Origin: an uncultured Microscilla sp.
GTDB lineage: Bacteria; Bacteroidota; Bacteroidia; Cytophagales; Microscillaceae
Direction of reading: 5' to 3'
Assembly (NCBI RefSeq): GCF_947493425.1
Contig: NZ_CANLRP010000026.1
Location: 1 to 64,000 of the forward strand
Length of the DNA stretch: 64,000 nt
Shown piece by piece: positions 1-9,144 of this stretch. How positions within the stretch are numbered: position 1 is the first letter of the stretch; each line of letters begins with the position of its first letter. The notes below the pieces were generated by a model. That model searched no databases, was not told the origin of the DNA, and saw only the letters and a program-made list of their open reading frames with translations. The position numbers and the translations under genes are program-made.

Positions 1-20
1 TTTAAGCCTAAACATCCAAT

Positions 21-95
21 TAAATAGTTTTTAAATCCATAAATAACTGATAACCAGCAACCAACTTTGACGAAAATTACTGCGGAGTATTGTAA
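21..95 (+). repeat. 75-bp dispersed repeat, copy 1
   Basis: This segment is the reverse complement, at roughly 85-90% identity by eye, of 26652-26726. It includes the shared core ACTCCGCAGT when read on the minus strand. No coding function is visible. It lies just upstream of the SolA-like gene. Confidence 0.7.
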
Positions 96-213
96 ATAGA
101 GACAAAAAAATAATGTTTAAGTTGAACGACAAAGCCAGAGTAAAGTTTGAGTGGTGTTTGGCACAACATCAAATTAAATATGAGACAAAGCAGACTTAAA
201 TAACAATAAACCA

Positions 214-1389
214 ATGCAAAATACTCTATACGATGTCATTGTAATAGGTGTAGGCGCTATGGGTGCTGCGGCTACTTACTACCTGGCCAACCAAGGGGCG
301 CAAGTGCTTGCCCTTGAACAACACAACATAGTACATCCGCATGGATCACATTTTGGGCAAAGCCGCCTGATAAGAAAAGCCTACGCTGAACACCCCGATT
401 ATGTTCCTTTGCTAGAGCGGGCTTATGCCAATTGGACAAGTTTAGAACAAGCGACACAACAAAGACTATATCATAAGGTGGGGCTTGCCTATTTGGGTAC
501 ACCCGAAGCCCCATTTATTAAAGATGTGAAGGCCTCTGCGCAACAATATAATATTCCATTGGAAACCTACTTGCCCAAGGCTGCCCAAAAGCGTTTCCCT
601 CAGTTTAAGCTTTTGCCCAACCAAGAGGCTATATGGGAGCCCAACGCTGGGTATATCACTCCTGAACGTACCGTGGCTGTTTTGACCCAAGCCGCTCAAC
701 AACAAGGTGCCGACATTCGTGCGCGCGAAATCGTGTTTAACTGGCAACTCAAAGAAGGAAAGGTAAAAGTAAGTACCAATCAAGACTCCTACTTTGCCCA
801 AAAGTTGATCGTGACTGCTGGTGCCTATACCGCCAAAATATTGCCTCAGCTTGCTGACTACCTTCAGGTAACCAGGCAATTGCTGGCTTGGATAAAACCA
901 AAAAAAACTATTGAAAAAATGCCTTGTTGGATTGTTGACTTACCTGAAGTACCAGGCATTTATTATGGTTTTCCGTGGCTTTCGCCCGAATGGTTGGCCA
1001 CAGAAGCCAATCAAACTATAGGCTTTAAACTAGGGCACCATACCCCAGGGCAGGCAGTGCTACCCAAAGACTTGCCTCTGACCGAAAATAAAGAGCTTAT
1101 TGCACAGGAAAAGACCAACCTACAGGCGTTTATTGCCCAGTACTTACCTGGTTTACAGGGCGACTTTGTAGAGTTTAAGCATTGTTTGTATACCTACTCG
1201 CCCGATGAACATTTTATCATTGACTATTTGCCTGATACTCACCAAAAAGTAGTGATAGCAGCAGGCTTTAGTGGGCATGGGTTTAAGTTTGTGCCTGCTA
1301 TAGGCGAAATACTTGCCGACCTTGCCCTCAAAGGCAGCACTAACCTACCTATTGGGTTTTTGTCGTTGTCGAGGTTGCAGCAACAGTAG
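214..1389 (+). CDS. solA: SolA-like FAD-dependent N-methyl amino acid oxidase
   Basis: This is a 391-residue flavoprotein of the monomeric sarcosine oxidase / N-methyl-L-tryptophan oxidase family (DAO fold). It should oxidise an N-methylated amino acid to the free amino acid, formaldehyde and hydrogen peroxide in the cytoplasm. The N-terminus has the Rossmann motif G12-x-G14-x-x-G17 that binds the ADP part of FAD, followed by the family segment with GQSRLIRKAY. Near the C-terminus HCLYTYSPDEHF places a cysteine at residue 324, the position that carries covalent FAD in this family. The late GFSGHGFKFVPAIGE motif is also typical. The length is normal. The gene stands alone, with a hairpin after its stop. 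Family assignment is firm; the exact substrate cannot be read from sequence. Confidence 0.88.
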   Translation: MQNTLYDVIVIGVGAMGAAATYYLANQGAQVLALEQHNIVHPHGSHFGQSRLIRKAYAEHPDYVPLLERAYANWTSLEQATQQRLYHKVGLAYLGTPEAPFIKDVKASAQQYNIPLETYLPKAAQKRFPQFKLLPNQEAIWEPNAGYITPERTVAVLTQAAQQQGADIRAREIVFNWQLKEGKVKVSTNQDSYFAQKLIVTAGAYTAKILPQLADYLQVTRQLLAWIKPKKTIEKMPCWIVDLPEVPGIYYGFPWLSPEWLATEANQTIGFKLGHHTPGQAVLPKDLPLTENKELIAQEKTNLQAFIAQYLPGLQGDFVEFKHCLYTYSPDEHFIIDYLPDTHQKVVIAAGFSGHGFKFVPAIGEILADLALKGSTNLPIGFLSLSRLQQQ

Positions 1390-1403
1390 TTGGTTAACTA
1401 AAA

Positions 1404-1444
1404 ACAGGTGTTAATAAAGGCTCAATGCCAATACTAACACCTGT
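1404..1444. terminator. Hairpin between convergent genes
   Basis: A perfect 10-bp stem (ACAGGTGTTA and its complement) with a 21-base loop lies between the convergent genes ending at 1389 and 1475. There is no long T tract, so it is a weak candidate for a shared terminator. Confidence 0.4.
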
Positions 1445-1474
1445 AGACCAATAAATCAATTGTAACTAATCTAA

Positions 1475-1777
1475 TTAAATATGTTTAATGCTTTCCTTCA
1501 CTTTGTCAATGCGATTGCGTAACATATCTAATTCATACTGTTTTTCGATATAACTCAGGTAGTGAAAAGCAGCCACCAACGCATATTGCGGGATGGTAAA
1601 AGAACGAGGTTCACGTAAGTGATTGGCAAATGTAGTATATGGTACACCTACCGCTTCAGCTATGTTTTCACGAGTTACTTTTATGCCTACTTTTTTTAAT
1701 CTCCTGATCTCTTGTTTGATAAATTCAGAATTGATCGTGTCCAATTCTGGCAGTTTTTGAACGAGCATAGTAATCAA
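1475..1777 (-). CDS. Small predicted helix-turn-helix protein
   Basis: This ORF encodes 100 residues, or 97 if the ATG at 1768 is used. The middle reads KVTRENIAEAVGVPYTTFAN, which has the shape of a DNA-binding helix-turn-helix: a helix, a GV turn, then a recognition helix. The C-terminal third is charged and helical (YIEKQYELDMLRNRIDKVKE) and could dimerise. There is no signal peptide or membrane segment. I do not recognise a named family. A small transcriptional regulator is the most economical reading. It converges on the SolA-like gene and has a long gene-poor stretch upstream, so context gives no target. It could also be a remnant of a mobile element. Confidence 0.55.
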   Translation of the reverse strand: MITMLVQKLPELDTINSEFIKQEIRRLKKVGIKVTRENIAEAVGVPYTTFANHLREPRSFTIPQYALVAAFHYLSYIEKQYELDMLRNRIDKVKESIKHI

Positions 1778-2528
1778 CTTTTTATATATATTAACATCCT
1801 TACATTAAATGCATATCTGTAACGATCACTTAAGTAGTGGCACAAGTGGCTGAAAATATCATAGGCTATATTGAAAACGTCTCTAAATTTATGTATGTAC
1901 AACTTATTTTCATAAGTGGTGTAATTTTTTTGCCATTTATGCACCATAATTTAGCCGTTTTTAGGCTAAACACGACAAGTTGTCGGGCAAAAGGCCTACA
2001 GTCACTCTACAGTTTTCATACATAATTTGTAGGTTTTATATGTGTAAAGCCAAAATATATTTTGTTTTAACCTGTTTTGATGGGGTTAATTGTTAGTTTT
2101 TATAAAGTAAATAGAGGAATTACCTAATTTTGGGGCAATAGACTCTGAAATTACCTAGTTTTAACCTTTGCTCAGAGAGATTTTTTTAGCCTTTTTCCTA
2201 GTGCCTTTTTCGGTTACTCTCACCTTATAAGCTCAAGCCTACCTTCATATGACAGTGTAATATTGTAACATTTGATACGCTTTGCTTTTGGTATACTCTC
2301 TGTTAGCGTTAAGAAACAGAGAACGTTTTGCTTTACTAAATTGTTGCAAAACATCCTAAGGTGTTTTTGTACTATTTTTATATTTAACCTGTCCAGCAGA
2401 TGTTTTATGTGGGGCGTAATGCATGCCAATTATTTTTGCTTTATTGGCAAATCTCGTCGGGTGTGACGTTGGGATCAGGGAGGATGGTGTAAATATTACC
2501 GGAAGCCTTCAATCAGTAGTAAAAATGT
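1778..2528. other. Gene-poor AT-rich intergenic stretch
   Basis: About 750 bases with no convincing gene. The short open frames here have no recognisable motifs and atypical composition, and overlap each other on both strands. No strong repeat was seen. Confidence 0.5.
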
Positions 2529-2562
2529 AAAACCCCAGACATTGTAGCATACCTGGGGTTTT
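2529..2562 (-). terminator. Rho-independent terminator
   Basis: A perfect 10-bp stem (AAAACCCCAG paired with CTGGGGTTTT) with a 14-base loop lies directly after the stop of the small membrane protein gene on the minus strand. The T run is on the correct side for that gene. Confidence 0.75.
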
Positions 2563-2583
2563 GAGCGGGTGCTGGGTGGGTTG

Positions 2584-2808
2584 TTATTGAAACTTAATAT
2601 ATTGGATCTTTACTTTATCAATGAGCTTTTTACCTGTATCGTTACTTACTTCTTTTGTGATGTTTTTCTTGTTTGACTTCCAATTGCCGTTGGCTTGCTC
2701 CGACGAATCACCACTATGTAAGGTAACTGTGATAAGCATACCAAGTATAATTGCCACCAAAACAAAAACTCCTAATAGAGAGGGGGTAGCTGCCGTGTGA
2801 TTTTTCAT
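2584..2808 (-). CDS. Small single-pass membrane protein, unknown function
   Basis: A 74-residue protein with one strong hydrophobic segment at about residues 10-31 (SLLGVFVLVAIILGMLITVT), followed by a hydrophilic, lysine- and asparagine-rich tail. The short N-terminus before the segment and the absence of a cleavage motif suggest a membrane anchor rather than a signal peptide. A terminator follows immediately, which supports a real transcript. It is transcribed divergently from the histidine kinase gene. I do not recognise a family. Confidence 0.5.
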   Translation of the reverse strand: MKNHTAATPSLLGVFVLVAIILGMLITVTLHSGDSSEQANGNWKSNKKNITKEVSNDTGKKLIDKVKIQYIKFQ

Positions 2809-3031
2809 GGTGATAATATTTTATAGTTATATAGATTGATTGATTCAAATTTCACATGATTATATCATTTTTCTAAAAAAATATGATTATCTACTAAGAT
2901 TACATGACCAAAGCCGTTCATCAAGTGACCAAAGTAGTTGATCATGTTTAGTTGTTTTATTGTGATAAATGTAAGTGTTTTGTAGTTGTGGTGATAGGTG
3001 AGGATGTTTGAATAGCGAAAAATCAACAACT

Positions 3032-4057
3032 ATGGTAAGCACTTTTAAAGAGGATTCCAAGGCATTGAAGGCAAAATTTGGCTGGAGCGATTTAATTATT
3101 TTTGTGGTGGTAGCTGTACTGCTTGGAACAATGAGCCGTATAGAAAAGCCCGAAAAAACTTTTAGCCTGCTGAGCACCCTCATCAGCACTTCTTCAGTAT
3201 TGGTACCCATTTATATCAATCACTTTTTATTGGTGCCTCGCTTTTTCGACAAGGGACACTTTACTCGTTATGTCATTGTTTTTATTGTTTTCTGGGGCAT
3301 TGTTACCACCTTGTCAGCGTTATCGCTAGATGCCCATGACTACGAAAAATATGGCACTATTTGGCAATTTATCCCGTTGTTGGCAATTGGGCAATTGATG
3401 ATACTATTGGTAGGACTGACCATGTTGTTTACCAAACGTGCTATTTTGCAAACCCAAGTAAAGCTCAAAAATAAAGTGTTGATTCAGCAAATGGAAATGA
3501 AACTACTCAAGGCACAGCTCAATCCTCATTTTTTATTTAATTCTCTCAACAATATTTACGCATTGAGCCTCGATAGCCTGCCCGAAACCTCTGATACTAT
3601 CCTTAAACTGTCTGAACTGATGCGTTACCAATTGCAAAGCAGTCAAAAACAAACTTTACCTCTGGCCGACGAGTTGCAGTTTGTGCAAAACTACATAGAT
3701 CTGGAGCGTATCCGCCTCACCGAAAAATCGGATGTACAGTTGCACATAGAGGGAGAGGTTGCTCACCAGCAAATAGCCCCTATGTTGCTCATTCCATTCA
3801 TCGAAAATAGCTTTAAGCACGGCATCAATACCATACAAGATAATTTTATTCACATATTTATTCATGTACAGCACCACCACCTAAGCTTTGATATTAAAAA
3901 TAGCATTCCTTCTAAAAGTGCAAAACGAATTTCTACCAAAACAGGGCTGGATAACACCCAGCGTAGACTCAATCTTTTGTATAAAAATCAATATGACTTG
4001 AATATTACTGCAGAAAACAATACCTTTAAAGTACACCTTGAGCTAGAATTGACCTGA
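3032..4057 (+). CDS. LytS/YehU-type sensor histidine kinase
   Basis: A 341-residue membrane sensor kinase. The N-terminal ~135 residues contain about four hydrophobic segments and no recognisable extracellular sensor domain, so the signal is probably sensed in or at the membrane. A coiled-coil linker (KLKNKVLIQQMEMKLLKAQ) leads to the His_kinase motif QLNPHFLFNSLN, with the phospho-accepting histidine at about residue 166. The N-box PFIENSFKHG and a C-terminal ATPase region follow. I chose the ATG at 3032 over the upstream TTG at 3008 because the extra eight residues add nothing. The LytTR regulator begins 48 bases after the stop, so the two form a two-component operon. Confidence 0.9.
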   Translation: MVSTFKEDSKALKAKFGWSDLIIFVVVAVLLGTMSRIEKPEKTFSLLSTLISTSSVLVPIYINHFLLVPRFFDKGHFTRYVIVFIVFWGIVTTLSALSLDAHDYEKYGTIWQFIPLLAIGQLMILLVGLTMLFTKRAILQTQVKLKNKVLIQQMEMKLLKAQLNPHFLFNSLNNIYALSLDSLPETSDTILKLSELMRYQLQSSQKQTLPLADELQFVQNYIDLERIRLTEKSDVQLHIEGEVAHQQIAPMLLIPFIENSFKHGINTIQDNFIHIFIHVQHHHLSFDIKNSIPSKSAKRISTKTGLDNTQRRLNLLYKNQYDLNITAENNTFKVHLELELT

Positions 4058-4105
4058 TATGTCGACGCAATCACCCATCATCATTGATAATTATATAAAA
4101 AGTGT

Positions 4106-4837
4106 ATGAAGTTAAAATGTCTACTGGTAGATGATGAACCTTTGGCACATAAAATCATCCAAAACTATATAGCCCGCCTCAATACCCTCGAAGTGGTGGG
4201 CAGTTGCTATAATGCCATAGAAGCGCTTAACTTTTTATATGAGTACGATGTAGACCTGATGTTTTTGGACATTCAAATGCCTGAACTCAACGGGCTGGAT
4301 ATGCTCAAGACCTTGCCCCACTCACCCAAAGTTATTTTGACTACTGCTTATACCGAATTTGCTTTAGAGAGCTATGAGTTTGGAGTGGTAGATTATTTAC
4401 TAAAGCCCATTGCCTTTCCTCGGTTTCTAAAGGCCGTAAACCGGGTAATAGATGACTCCTTGGAGCTGCAAAAATCAGAAAAAGCCCCAGTCATCAATCA
4501 GCAGTACACCAACACCAACGAAAGCTTGAATGGCTACCTGTTTTTGAAAGAAAATCAGGTTACCCACAAAGTATTTTTAAACAATATATTGTTTATACAA
4601 GCCTATGGTAATTATCTGAAGTTTTTTACAGAAGATAAAATGATTATGGCGGCCGATACCATGAAAAATATTATGGCACAATTGCCCGAAAGTGACTTTG
4701 TAAGGGTGCATAAATCTTACATTGTTTCATTGAGTAAAATAGATCAGATAGAAGGAAATCAAATCAAAATTATCAGCCATACTTTGCCGGTGGGCAATAA
4801 GTACCGTTTAATTTTTGAGCAAAAGTTTAAACGATAG
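4106..4837 (+). CDS. LytTR-family response regulator
   Basis: A 243-residue response regulator and partner of the kinase just upstream. Residues 1-120 are a receiver domain with the acidic pair in LLVDDEP, the phospho-acceptor D55 in MFLDIQMPELNG, the conserved threonine in ILTTAY and lysine in LLKPI. Residues ~145-243 are a LytTR DNA-binding domain (VFLNNILFIQAYGNYLKFF, then FVRVHKSYIVSL). Such proteins bind direct repeats in promoters, but no target can be chosen from this window. The length is typical. Confidence 0.93.
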   Translation: MKLKCLLVDDEPLAHKIIQNYIARLNTLEVVGSCYNAIEALNFLYEYDVDLMFLDIQMPELNGLDMLKTLPHSPKVILTTAYTEFALESYEFGVVDYLLKPIAFPRFLKAVNRVIDDSLELQKSEKAPVINQQYTNTNESLNGYLFLKENQVTHKVFLNNILFIQAYGNYLKFFTEDKMIMAADTMKNIMAQLPESDFVRVHKSYIVSLSKIDQIEGNQIKIISHTLPVGNKYRLIFEQKFKR

Positions 4838-4955
4838 TTTTTTTGCATGTAGTTTCGTTCATGATTCTTTATAGGCCTGAGAAGGAGGGACTTATGTTTT
4901 GAAAAGTGAAGAGGTTTCTATTTTTAGGTGAGGATATAGACTAATAACTGAAAAA

Positions 4956-5360
4956 ATGGGTAATAATATCAGACTGGAATTAGCCATATTTGGAGATTCA
5001 TTTGATCCAAATGAGTTGACAAGCTTAATAACTATCAAACCAACAACAACCTATTTAAAAGAAGAAGTTGTAAAGGAATATAATAAAACCATTCAACGTA
5101 AGGAAACGAGCTGGAGTTATTCAATACAGCCTCTTGAAACGCTATATTTTGAAGAGTACACAAATAAATTAATTGATAAGTTTGAAAGCAAAGTGGCTTC
5201 AATAAAAGGTTTTTTATCAAAAAATAATTTGAAGATGAAGCTATTTGTAGTATTAGAAATCTCAGGTGATCAAACTCCTGCATTTTATTTAAATAACAGA
5301 TTTTTAAAGTTTGTAAACAACTTGGAGGGAGAGATTGATGTTGATATATACGCTATATAG
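4956..5360 (+). CDS. DUF4279 domain-containing protein
   Basis: A 134-residue cytoplasmic protein matching the DUF4279 pattern: an opening beta strand (LELAIFGDSFDPNELTSL), then ITIKPTTTYLKEE, a central WSYSIQ strand, and a long amphipathic helix before a final strand pair. The family has no established biochemical role. Members are often single small genes scattered in genomes or lie next to toxin-immunity loci; no toxin gene is visible here. AT content is somewhat higher than in the kinase pair before it, which could point to separate acquisition. Confidence 0.65.
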   Translation: MGNNIRLELAIFGDSFDPNELTSLITIKPTTTYLKEEVVKEYNKTIQRKETSWSYSIQPLETLYFEEYTNKLIDKFESKVASIKGFLSKNNLKMKLFVVLEISGDQTPAFYLNNRFLKFVNNLEGEIDVDIYAI

Positions 5361-5574
5361 CCAAACAACCCGATTTATACCTGTGAATAACAAGAAAGTT
5401 CTCTCCTGCCTGACGAGATAAGTTTTTTGAGCCTCTTGTGATGGTGGCTATTAGCTTGTATTGTTGTGAAATAGTACACAGCTCCTTATTTTGCCCAAAA
5501 CACCCGAACAATGGAATTATCTCACCTCCTCCATTGTTATTACAGCACAAAGGCATTAACCCAAAAAACACACA

Positions 5575-5970
5575 ATGTTCAATCTATTCAAAAAAGATAA
5601 GAAAAAATCTTCCAAAGCTACTGGCGTCAATTGGTCAGTGTTGACCGATGAGGCAACTATAGGAAAGATAAAAGAAGCATCGAGACAGGGAAAGGTACTT
5701 ATTTTCAAGCACAGCACCCGCTGTGGTATCAGTGCCAATGTGCTCTATGATTTAGAAAGCGCCTGGATAACCGACGAAATGGAAGGTTTAACCCCCTATT
5801 ACCTTGACTTGATTCGGTATAGAGAAGTATCTAACCAAGTAGCCCAAACTTTTGGAGTGATGCACCAATCGCCTCAGGTTTTGGTGATTGAGAATGGAAA
5901 ATGTATTTATCATACCTCACACAGAGCGATCAACTATGGCGGGCTAAAACAATTGGCGCAATCTGAGTAG
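5575..5970 (+). CDS. ytxJ: Bacilliredoxin-like protein YtxJ
   Basis: A 131-residue thioredoxin-fold protein of the YtxJ family, a monothiol bacilliredoxin thought to reverse bacillithiol mixed disulfides on proteins. The active-site segment KHSTRCGIS gives C50 as the only cysteine at the thioredoxin position, and QSPQVLVIENG supplies the cis-proline strand. A lysine-rich N-terminal stretch precedes the domain. Bacillithiol is known in many Bacteroidota, so the assignment fits the organism. The gene is followed by a strong shared terminator and converges on the rhomboid gene. Confidence 0.88.
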   Translation: MFNLFKKDKKKSSKATGVNWSVLTDEATIGKIKEASRQGKVLIFKHSTRCGISANVLYDLESAWITDEMEGLTPYYLDLIRYREVSNQVAQTFGVMHQSPQVLVIENGKCIYHTSHRAINYGGLKQLAQSE

Positions 5971-6000
5971 TACGCTTTTATGACAAAAAAGAACTTGAAG

Positions 6001-6039
6001 CGCGTGGATGTTCCCTTGATAGAAACTCCACGCGTTTTT
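6001..6039 (+). terminator. Rho-independent terminator after ytxJ
   Basis: A perfect 8-bp GC-rich stem (CGCGTGGA with TCCACGCG) is followed by TTTTT. It lies between the convergent ytxJ and rhomboid genes and is oriented for ytxJ. Confidence 0.85.
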
Positions 6040-6064
6040 CTTTGGGTCTGGGCAAAGTTTATAA

Positions 6065-6697
6065 TCAGCTTTCGGGTTGTTTGTCTTGCAACATGTTTTT
6101 TTGATTGATCACATACCCAAATAAACCACCACACAGGCCTCCAATGATATGGGCAAACTGTGAAATGTTTTGAGTACCCGGCGAAGGGTTCACCGCATTG
6201 AACATCTCTTTGCCCAAGTACAAAATAGCAACCAGGATAAATGTCAAAGGAATACTGCCTGACTTAAAGTTGGTAAAAGAAACCAGCAAAATCATCATAA
6301 AAACTATCCCACTGGCACCCAACAGTGCGCTACGGAAAAAGATGGTTTGTAGTATGCCGGTAATGGTGGCTGTGAGCAGAATCATTATAAGCAAAGGCCC
6401 CGATTTGTAGCGTTCTTCGAGAATAGGTCCTATCAGCAAAATAAACGAGAAATTGCCCAGCAAATGGTTCCAGCCACCGTGCCCCATAGAGTGCGAAAAA
6501 ACCCTGAAATAAGACAGTACACTGTCAAAGCTCATTTTGTTAGGATATAATGTAAAAAACTGCCCCGTAACTGTATTGGGAAAATTGGCACTTTTGGCAA
6601 AGTCGCCATATATCATCCAGTCAAAAAATGTGACTGCCACACAAATTAAAGTATAAGTGAGTACCACTGGAGAGTTATATTGAATTTTGAGTTTCAT
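6065..6697 (-). CDS. Rhomboid-family intramembrane serine protease
   Basis: A 210-residue integral membrane protein with about six hydrophobic segments. It carries the rhomboid signature H73-x4-H78-x3-N82 (in MGHGGWNHLLGN), the catalytic serine S129 in LLGASG, and the partner histidine H183 in FAHIIGG. The catalytic dyad is therefore intact. The protein should cleave transmembrane helices of unknown substrates in the inner membrane. There is no extra cytoplasmic domain. Immediate neighbours do not suggest a substrate. Confidence 0.92.
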   Translation of the reverse strand: MKLKIQYNSPVVLTYTLICVAVTFFDWMIYGDFAKSANFPNTVTGQFFTLYPNKMSFDSVLSYFRVFSHSMGHGGWNHLLGNFSFILLIGPILEERYKSGPLLIMILLTATITGILQTIFFRSALLGASGIVFMMILLVSFTNFKSGSIPLTFILVAILYLGKEMFNAVNPSPGTQNISQFAHIIGGLCGGLFGYVINQKNMLQDKQPES

Positions 6698-7055
6698 GTA
6701 GTAGGTTATATTTGTTTAAAGTCAGAGAGTTAAAAACGTCAAGGTTCAAGCCAAATGTTAAGTGAGGTTACCCTGGCCGACCACTTGTTTAACAGTTTGG
6801 TTGCCAGAGAAGTTGTTTTTGAACCCGGCTTTTTATTCAAAAATATATACTTTTTACGTAGTTTTAAATTTTTGAGTCAAAACCTTCAGTATTTTTTCTT
6901 GAAAACTACCATAAGTTGCCTTGCAACACTTTTCTGGTAGGGCACAGGTGCATATTCTTGTTTATTTCTTACGCCCTTAAGTGGTCTCCTTAAAAATGAA
7001 TGTACCTGTGGGGCAGTTGAAAACTCTCTTTTACAATGTTAAACCCTCAATTTTT

Positions 7056-7763
7056 ATGTCTATTTACTTCTTAGGCGATCTACATGGCAACTTTCAGCTG
7101 GCAAAGCAACGCATTGTTCAACAAAAGGTTCAAGACTCAGTCATTATTCAGGTAGGAGACTTTGGCGTAGGGCATGCGTCATTTCTAGAGGAACTTAAGG
7201 CAATGGAAACCCTTAATGCCATACTAAAACAACGCAATACTTTTATGTATGTAATCAGGGGCAACCACGACAACCCAGCTTATTTTCAAGGACCAGCTCC
7301 ACGTGCTTTAGACCAGTCTCACATTACACTTGTGGCAGACTATAGTGTGCTTGAGCTTCATCAACAACGATTTTTGTTGGTAGGAGGGGCGCTCTCTATA
7401 GACCGTCACAGGCACAACGAGGGCGAAGGTTACTGGCAAGCCGAAAAGTTTGTGTACAATGAGGCAGCCATTGCTGCCATGCAGGGTATAGATGTGGTAG
7501 TAACGCATAGTGCCCCTAACTTTGCCCCACCTTTTGAGTTCAGCGATTTGGTACATACATTTGCTGCACAAGATCCGCACCTGATCCAAGATTTGCAGGA
7601 AGAACGTATTCTACTTGCTCAAATGTATCAACAGCTTGCCCACCAACCTTCTAACTCATTGACCCATTGGTTTTATGGACATTTTCACGCAAGCAAGCGT
7701 TACCAGCATCAGCACACCCAGATGGCATTGGTTGCCATGAATGAGTTACTGTTTTTTGCTTAA
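7056..7763 (+). CDS. Calcineurin-like metallophosphoesterase
   Basis: A 235-residue metallophosphoesterase. All family motifs are present: GDLHGNF at the N-terminus, VGDFGVG, RGNHDNP, the metal-binding TH in VVVTHSAPN and the closing GHFH. The start at 7056 (MSIYFLGDLHGNF) is preferred; an upstream in-frame ATG at 6981 would add 25 residues that do not belong to the fold. The substrate is unknown. The stop overlaps the stop of the convergent SRAP gene by four bases. Confidence 0.85.
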   Translation: MSIYFLGDLHGNFQLAKQRIVQQKVQDSVIIQVGDFGVGHASFLEELKAMETLNAILKQRNTFMYVIRGNHDNPAYFQGPAPRALDQSHITLVADYSVLELHQQRFLLVGGALSIDRHRHNEGEGYWQAEKFVYNEAAIAAMQGIDVVVTHSAPNFAPPFEFSDLVHTFAAQDPHLIQDLQEERILLAQMYQQLAHQPSNSLTHWFYGHFHASKRYQHQHTQMALVAMNELLFFA

Positions 7764-8491
7764 TCAATTCTCAGCACCGTATCATTGATTTTTTTTACCA
7801 AATCTCTTCCGTTTAGCTGAGGGTTTTTGATGCGGGCATCTATCGGGTAAGCCTGCATGCAGTGGGCGTTGTAGGGCTTAAGCAAGGGCAATATGTTATC
7901 AAGGGTGGCATTGTCCAACCACTGTTTTTCGGCGGCTTTGGGCAGTATTACCGGGGAGCGATGATGTGGTATTTGCTGTAGCAAAGCATTGGGTACAGTA
8001 GTAATAATGGCAAAAGAATTGACTAGCACGTTTTTGTCTTGATCTACCCACGAGTCCCACACACCAGCAAAACAAAAGGCTTGCTTGTTACGATCAGTCA
8101 GGTATACCACATAAGGTTTGTCGAGCTTTTCTTTGGTAGGTCCTTCTACAAAAAAAATGGCAGGAATGAGACAACGTTGCGACCGAATGGCTTTTTTGAA
8201 GGCAGGCTTGTTGCCAATGTCCAATGCTCCAGTATAATTTGGATCATTGCCTTTATTGTGGTCACCCTCAGCGCGGGCATTAAACAAATACATGCGTTTT
8301 TTTGCCCAATGTGGGGTAAGCCCAAACTGAAAAAACTGTAACACATCAGGTTTTTGGTTGGTAATCACTGGTGAGTAGTCGCCCGGCGATGTATTATAAT
8401 TAGGGGCAAAATTGCTTTGTTCAGGAGGAAAAACCTGCAGTTGTTGCGCCAAATCATCTATATTGTTGATCATTCCAAATCTTCCGCACAT
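7760..8491 (-). CDS. yedK: SRAP (YedK/HMCES) abasic-site shield protein
   Basis: A 243-residue SOS response-associated peptidase family protein. Proteins of this family bind abasic sites in single-stranded DNA and form a thiazolidine crosslink through the cysteine exposed after methionine removal. The sequence begins MCGRFG, so Cys2 is in place and fixes the start at 8491; an upstream in-frame ATG at 8548 would bury this cysteine and must be wrong. The glutamate in FFVEGPTK and the histidine in HHRSPVIL match the other active-site positions. Its stop overlaps that of the metallophosphoesterase. Confidence 0.92.
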   Translation of the reverse strand: MCGRFGMINNIDDLAQQLQVFPPEQSNFAPNYNTSPGDYSPVITNQKPDVLQFFQFGLTPHWAKKRMYLFNARAEGDHNKGNDPNYTGALDIGNKPAFKKAIRSQRCLIPAIFFVEGPTKEKLDKPYVVYLTDRNKQAFCFAGVWDSWVDQDKNVLVNSFAIITTVPNALLQQIPHHRSPVILPKAAEKQWLDNATLDNILPLLKPYNAHCMQAYPIDARIKNPQLNGRDLVKKINDTVLRID

Positions 8492-8548
8492 AAGGGTATG
8501 GTCTAAAAGGTACAAGTCAACTGTAAAAATGCGGTTTTTTTGGCGCAT

Positions 8549-8584
8549 AAAAAAAGTAAAGTCCTAAATGAACCTTACTTTTTT
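8549..8584 (-). terminator. Terminator hairpin with CCTAAATGA loop
   Basis: A perfect 10-bp AT-rich stem (AAAAAAGTAA with TTACTTTTTT). It lies downstream of the SRPBCC gene on the minus strand. Its stem and loop closely match the hairpin at 10280-10312. Confidence 0.65.
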
Positions 8585-8640
8585 GAGCCTGTAGTGACTC
8601 ATTAAAAAAACGAATCGACCTCCTTTCAAAACAGGAGAGT

Positions 8641-9144
8641 CTAAGCCGCTTTATTTGCGTATTTGGCTATCTCTTTGGCTTTGCGGGGGCTGGGCTTGCC
8701 TGTTTCTACATAATGCCTAAAATCTTCAATGGCGTTGGTCAAAATCCCACCCATTTGCATTCGCATCATAGGCGACATGAGTTTGCCTACCCAACCCTTG
8801 GTTTGCATTTCTAGCTTCATAGACACCTTTGTCTGGTTCCCTTCTTTGGTAAGTTGCCAGGTGTTTTGTCCCAACTTCACAAAAAAGGGAAAACCTTCTA
8901 TTACCTCGTAGCTTAAAATATAATTTTGAGGATCAAAAACCTTGATTTCCTCTTTAATTGCCCCCAAACTAGTGGTGTCACAAGCCCGGTTGCTACAATT
9001 GGCTCCTTCAAATACTGGACTACCTTGTCCTTCTGAATATTTCAAGCCACTTGCCCACTTGTAAGCGGTAGTATATTGGTTGCCTAATATTTCCCAGGCA
9101 TCGTTAATAGAAGCATTGATAACAGTTTCTCGGTAAAATTCCAT
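8641..9144 (-). CDS. SRPBCC-family lipid/ligand-binding protein
   Basis: A 167-residue protein of the SRPBCC (START-like, polyketide cyclase/dehydrase) fold. It opens with the typical strand and helix (EFYRETVINASINDAWEILG) and has alternating beta strands and a long C-terminal helix (GGILTNAIEDFRHYVETG). The ATG at 9144 is preferred because the 33 residues upstream in the same frame do not fit the fold. The ligand is unknown. It lies 166 bases downstream of the ECF sigma factor on the same strand, and the strong hairpin follows, so the two may be co-transcribed. Confidence 0.72.
   Translation of the reverse strand: MEFYRETVINASINDAWEILGNQYTTAYKWASGLKYSEGQGSPVFEGANCSNRACDTTSLGAIKEEIKVFDPQNYILSYEVIEGFPFFVKLGQNTWQLTKEGNQTKVSMKLEMQTKGWVGKLMSPMMRMQMGGILTNAIEDFRHYVETGKPSPRKAKEIAKYANKAA

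Noticed and set aside
466-879. 137-residue minus-strand frame
   Set aside because: Lies inside the SolA-like gene, which has a full set of family motifs; antisense shadow.
1837-2466. Three short frames (62-69 residues) in the gene-poor stretch
   Set aside because: No motifs, overlapping on both strands, composition of AT-rich noncoding DNA.
6755-6940. 61-residue plus-strand frame before the metallophosphoesterase
   Set aside because: Phenylalanine- and leucine-rich from T-rich DNA, no homology recognised.
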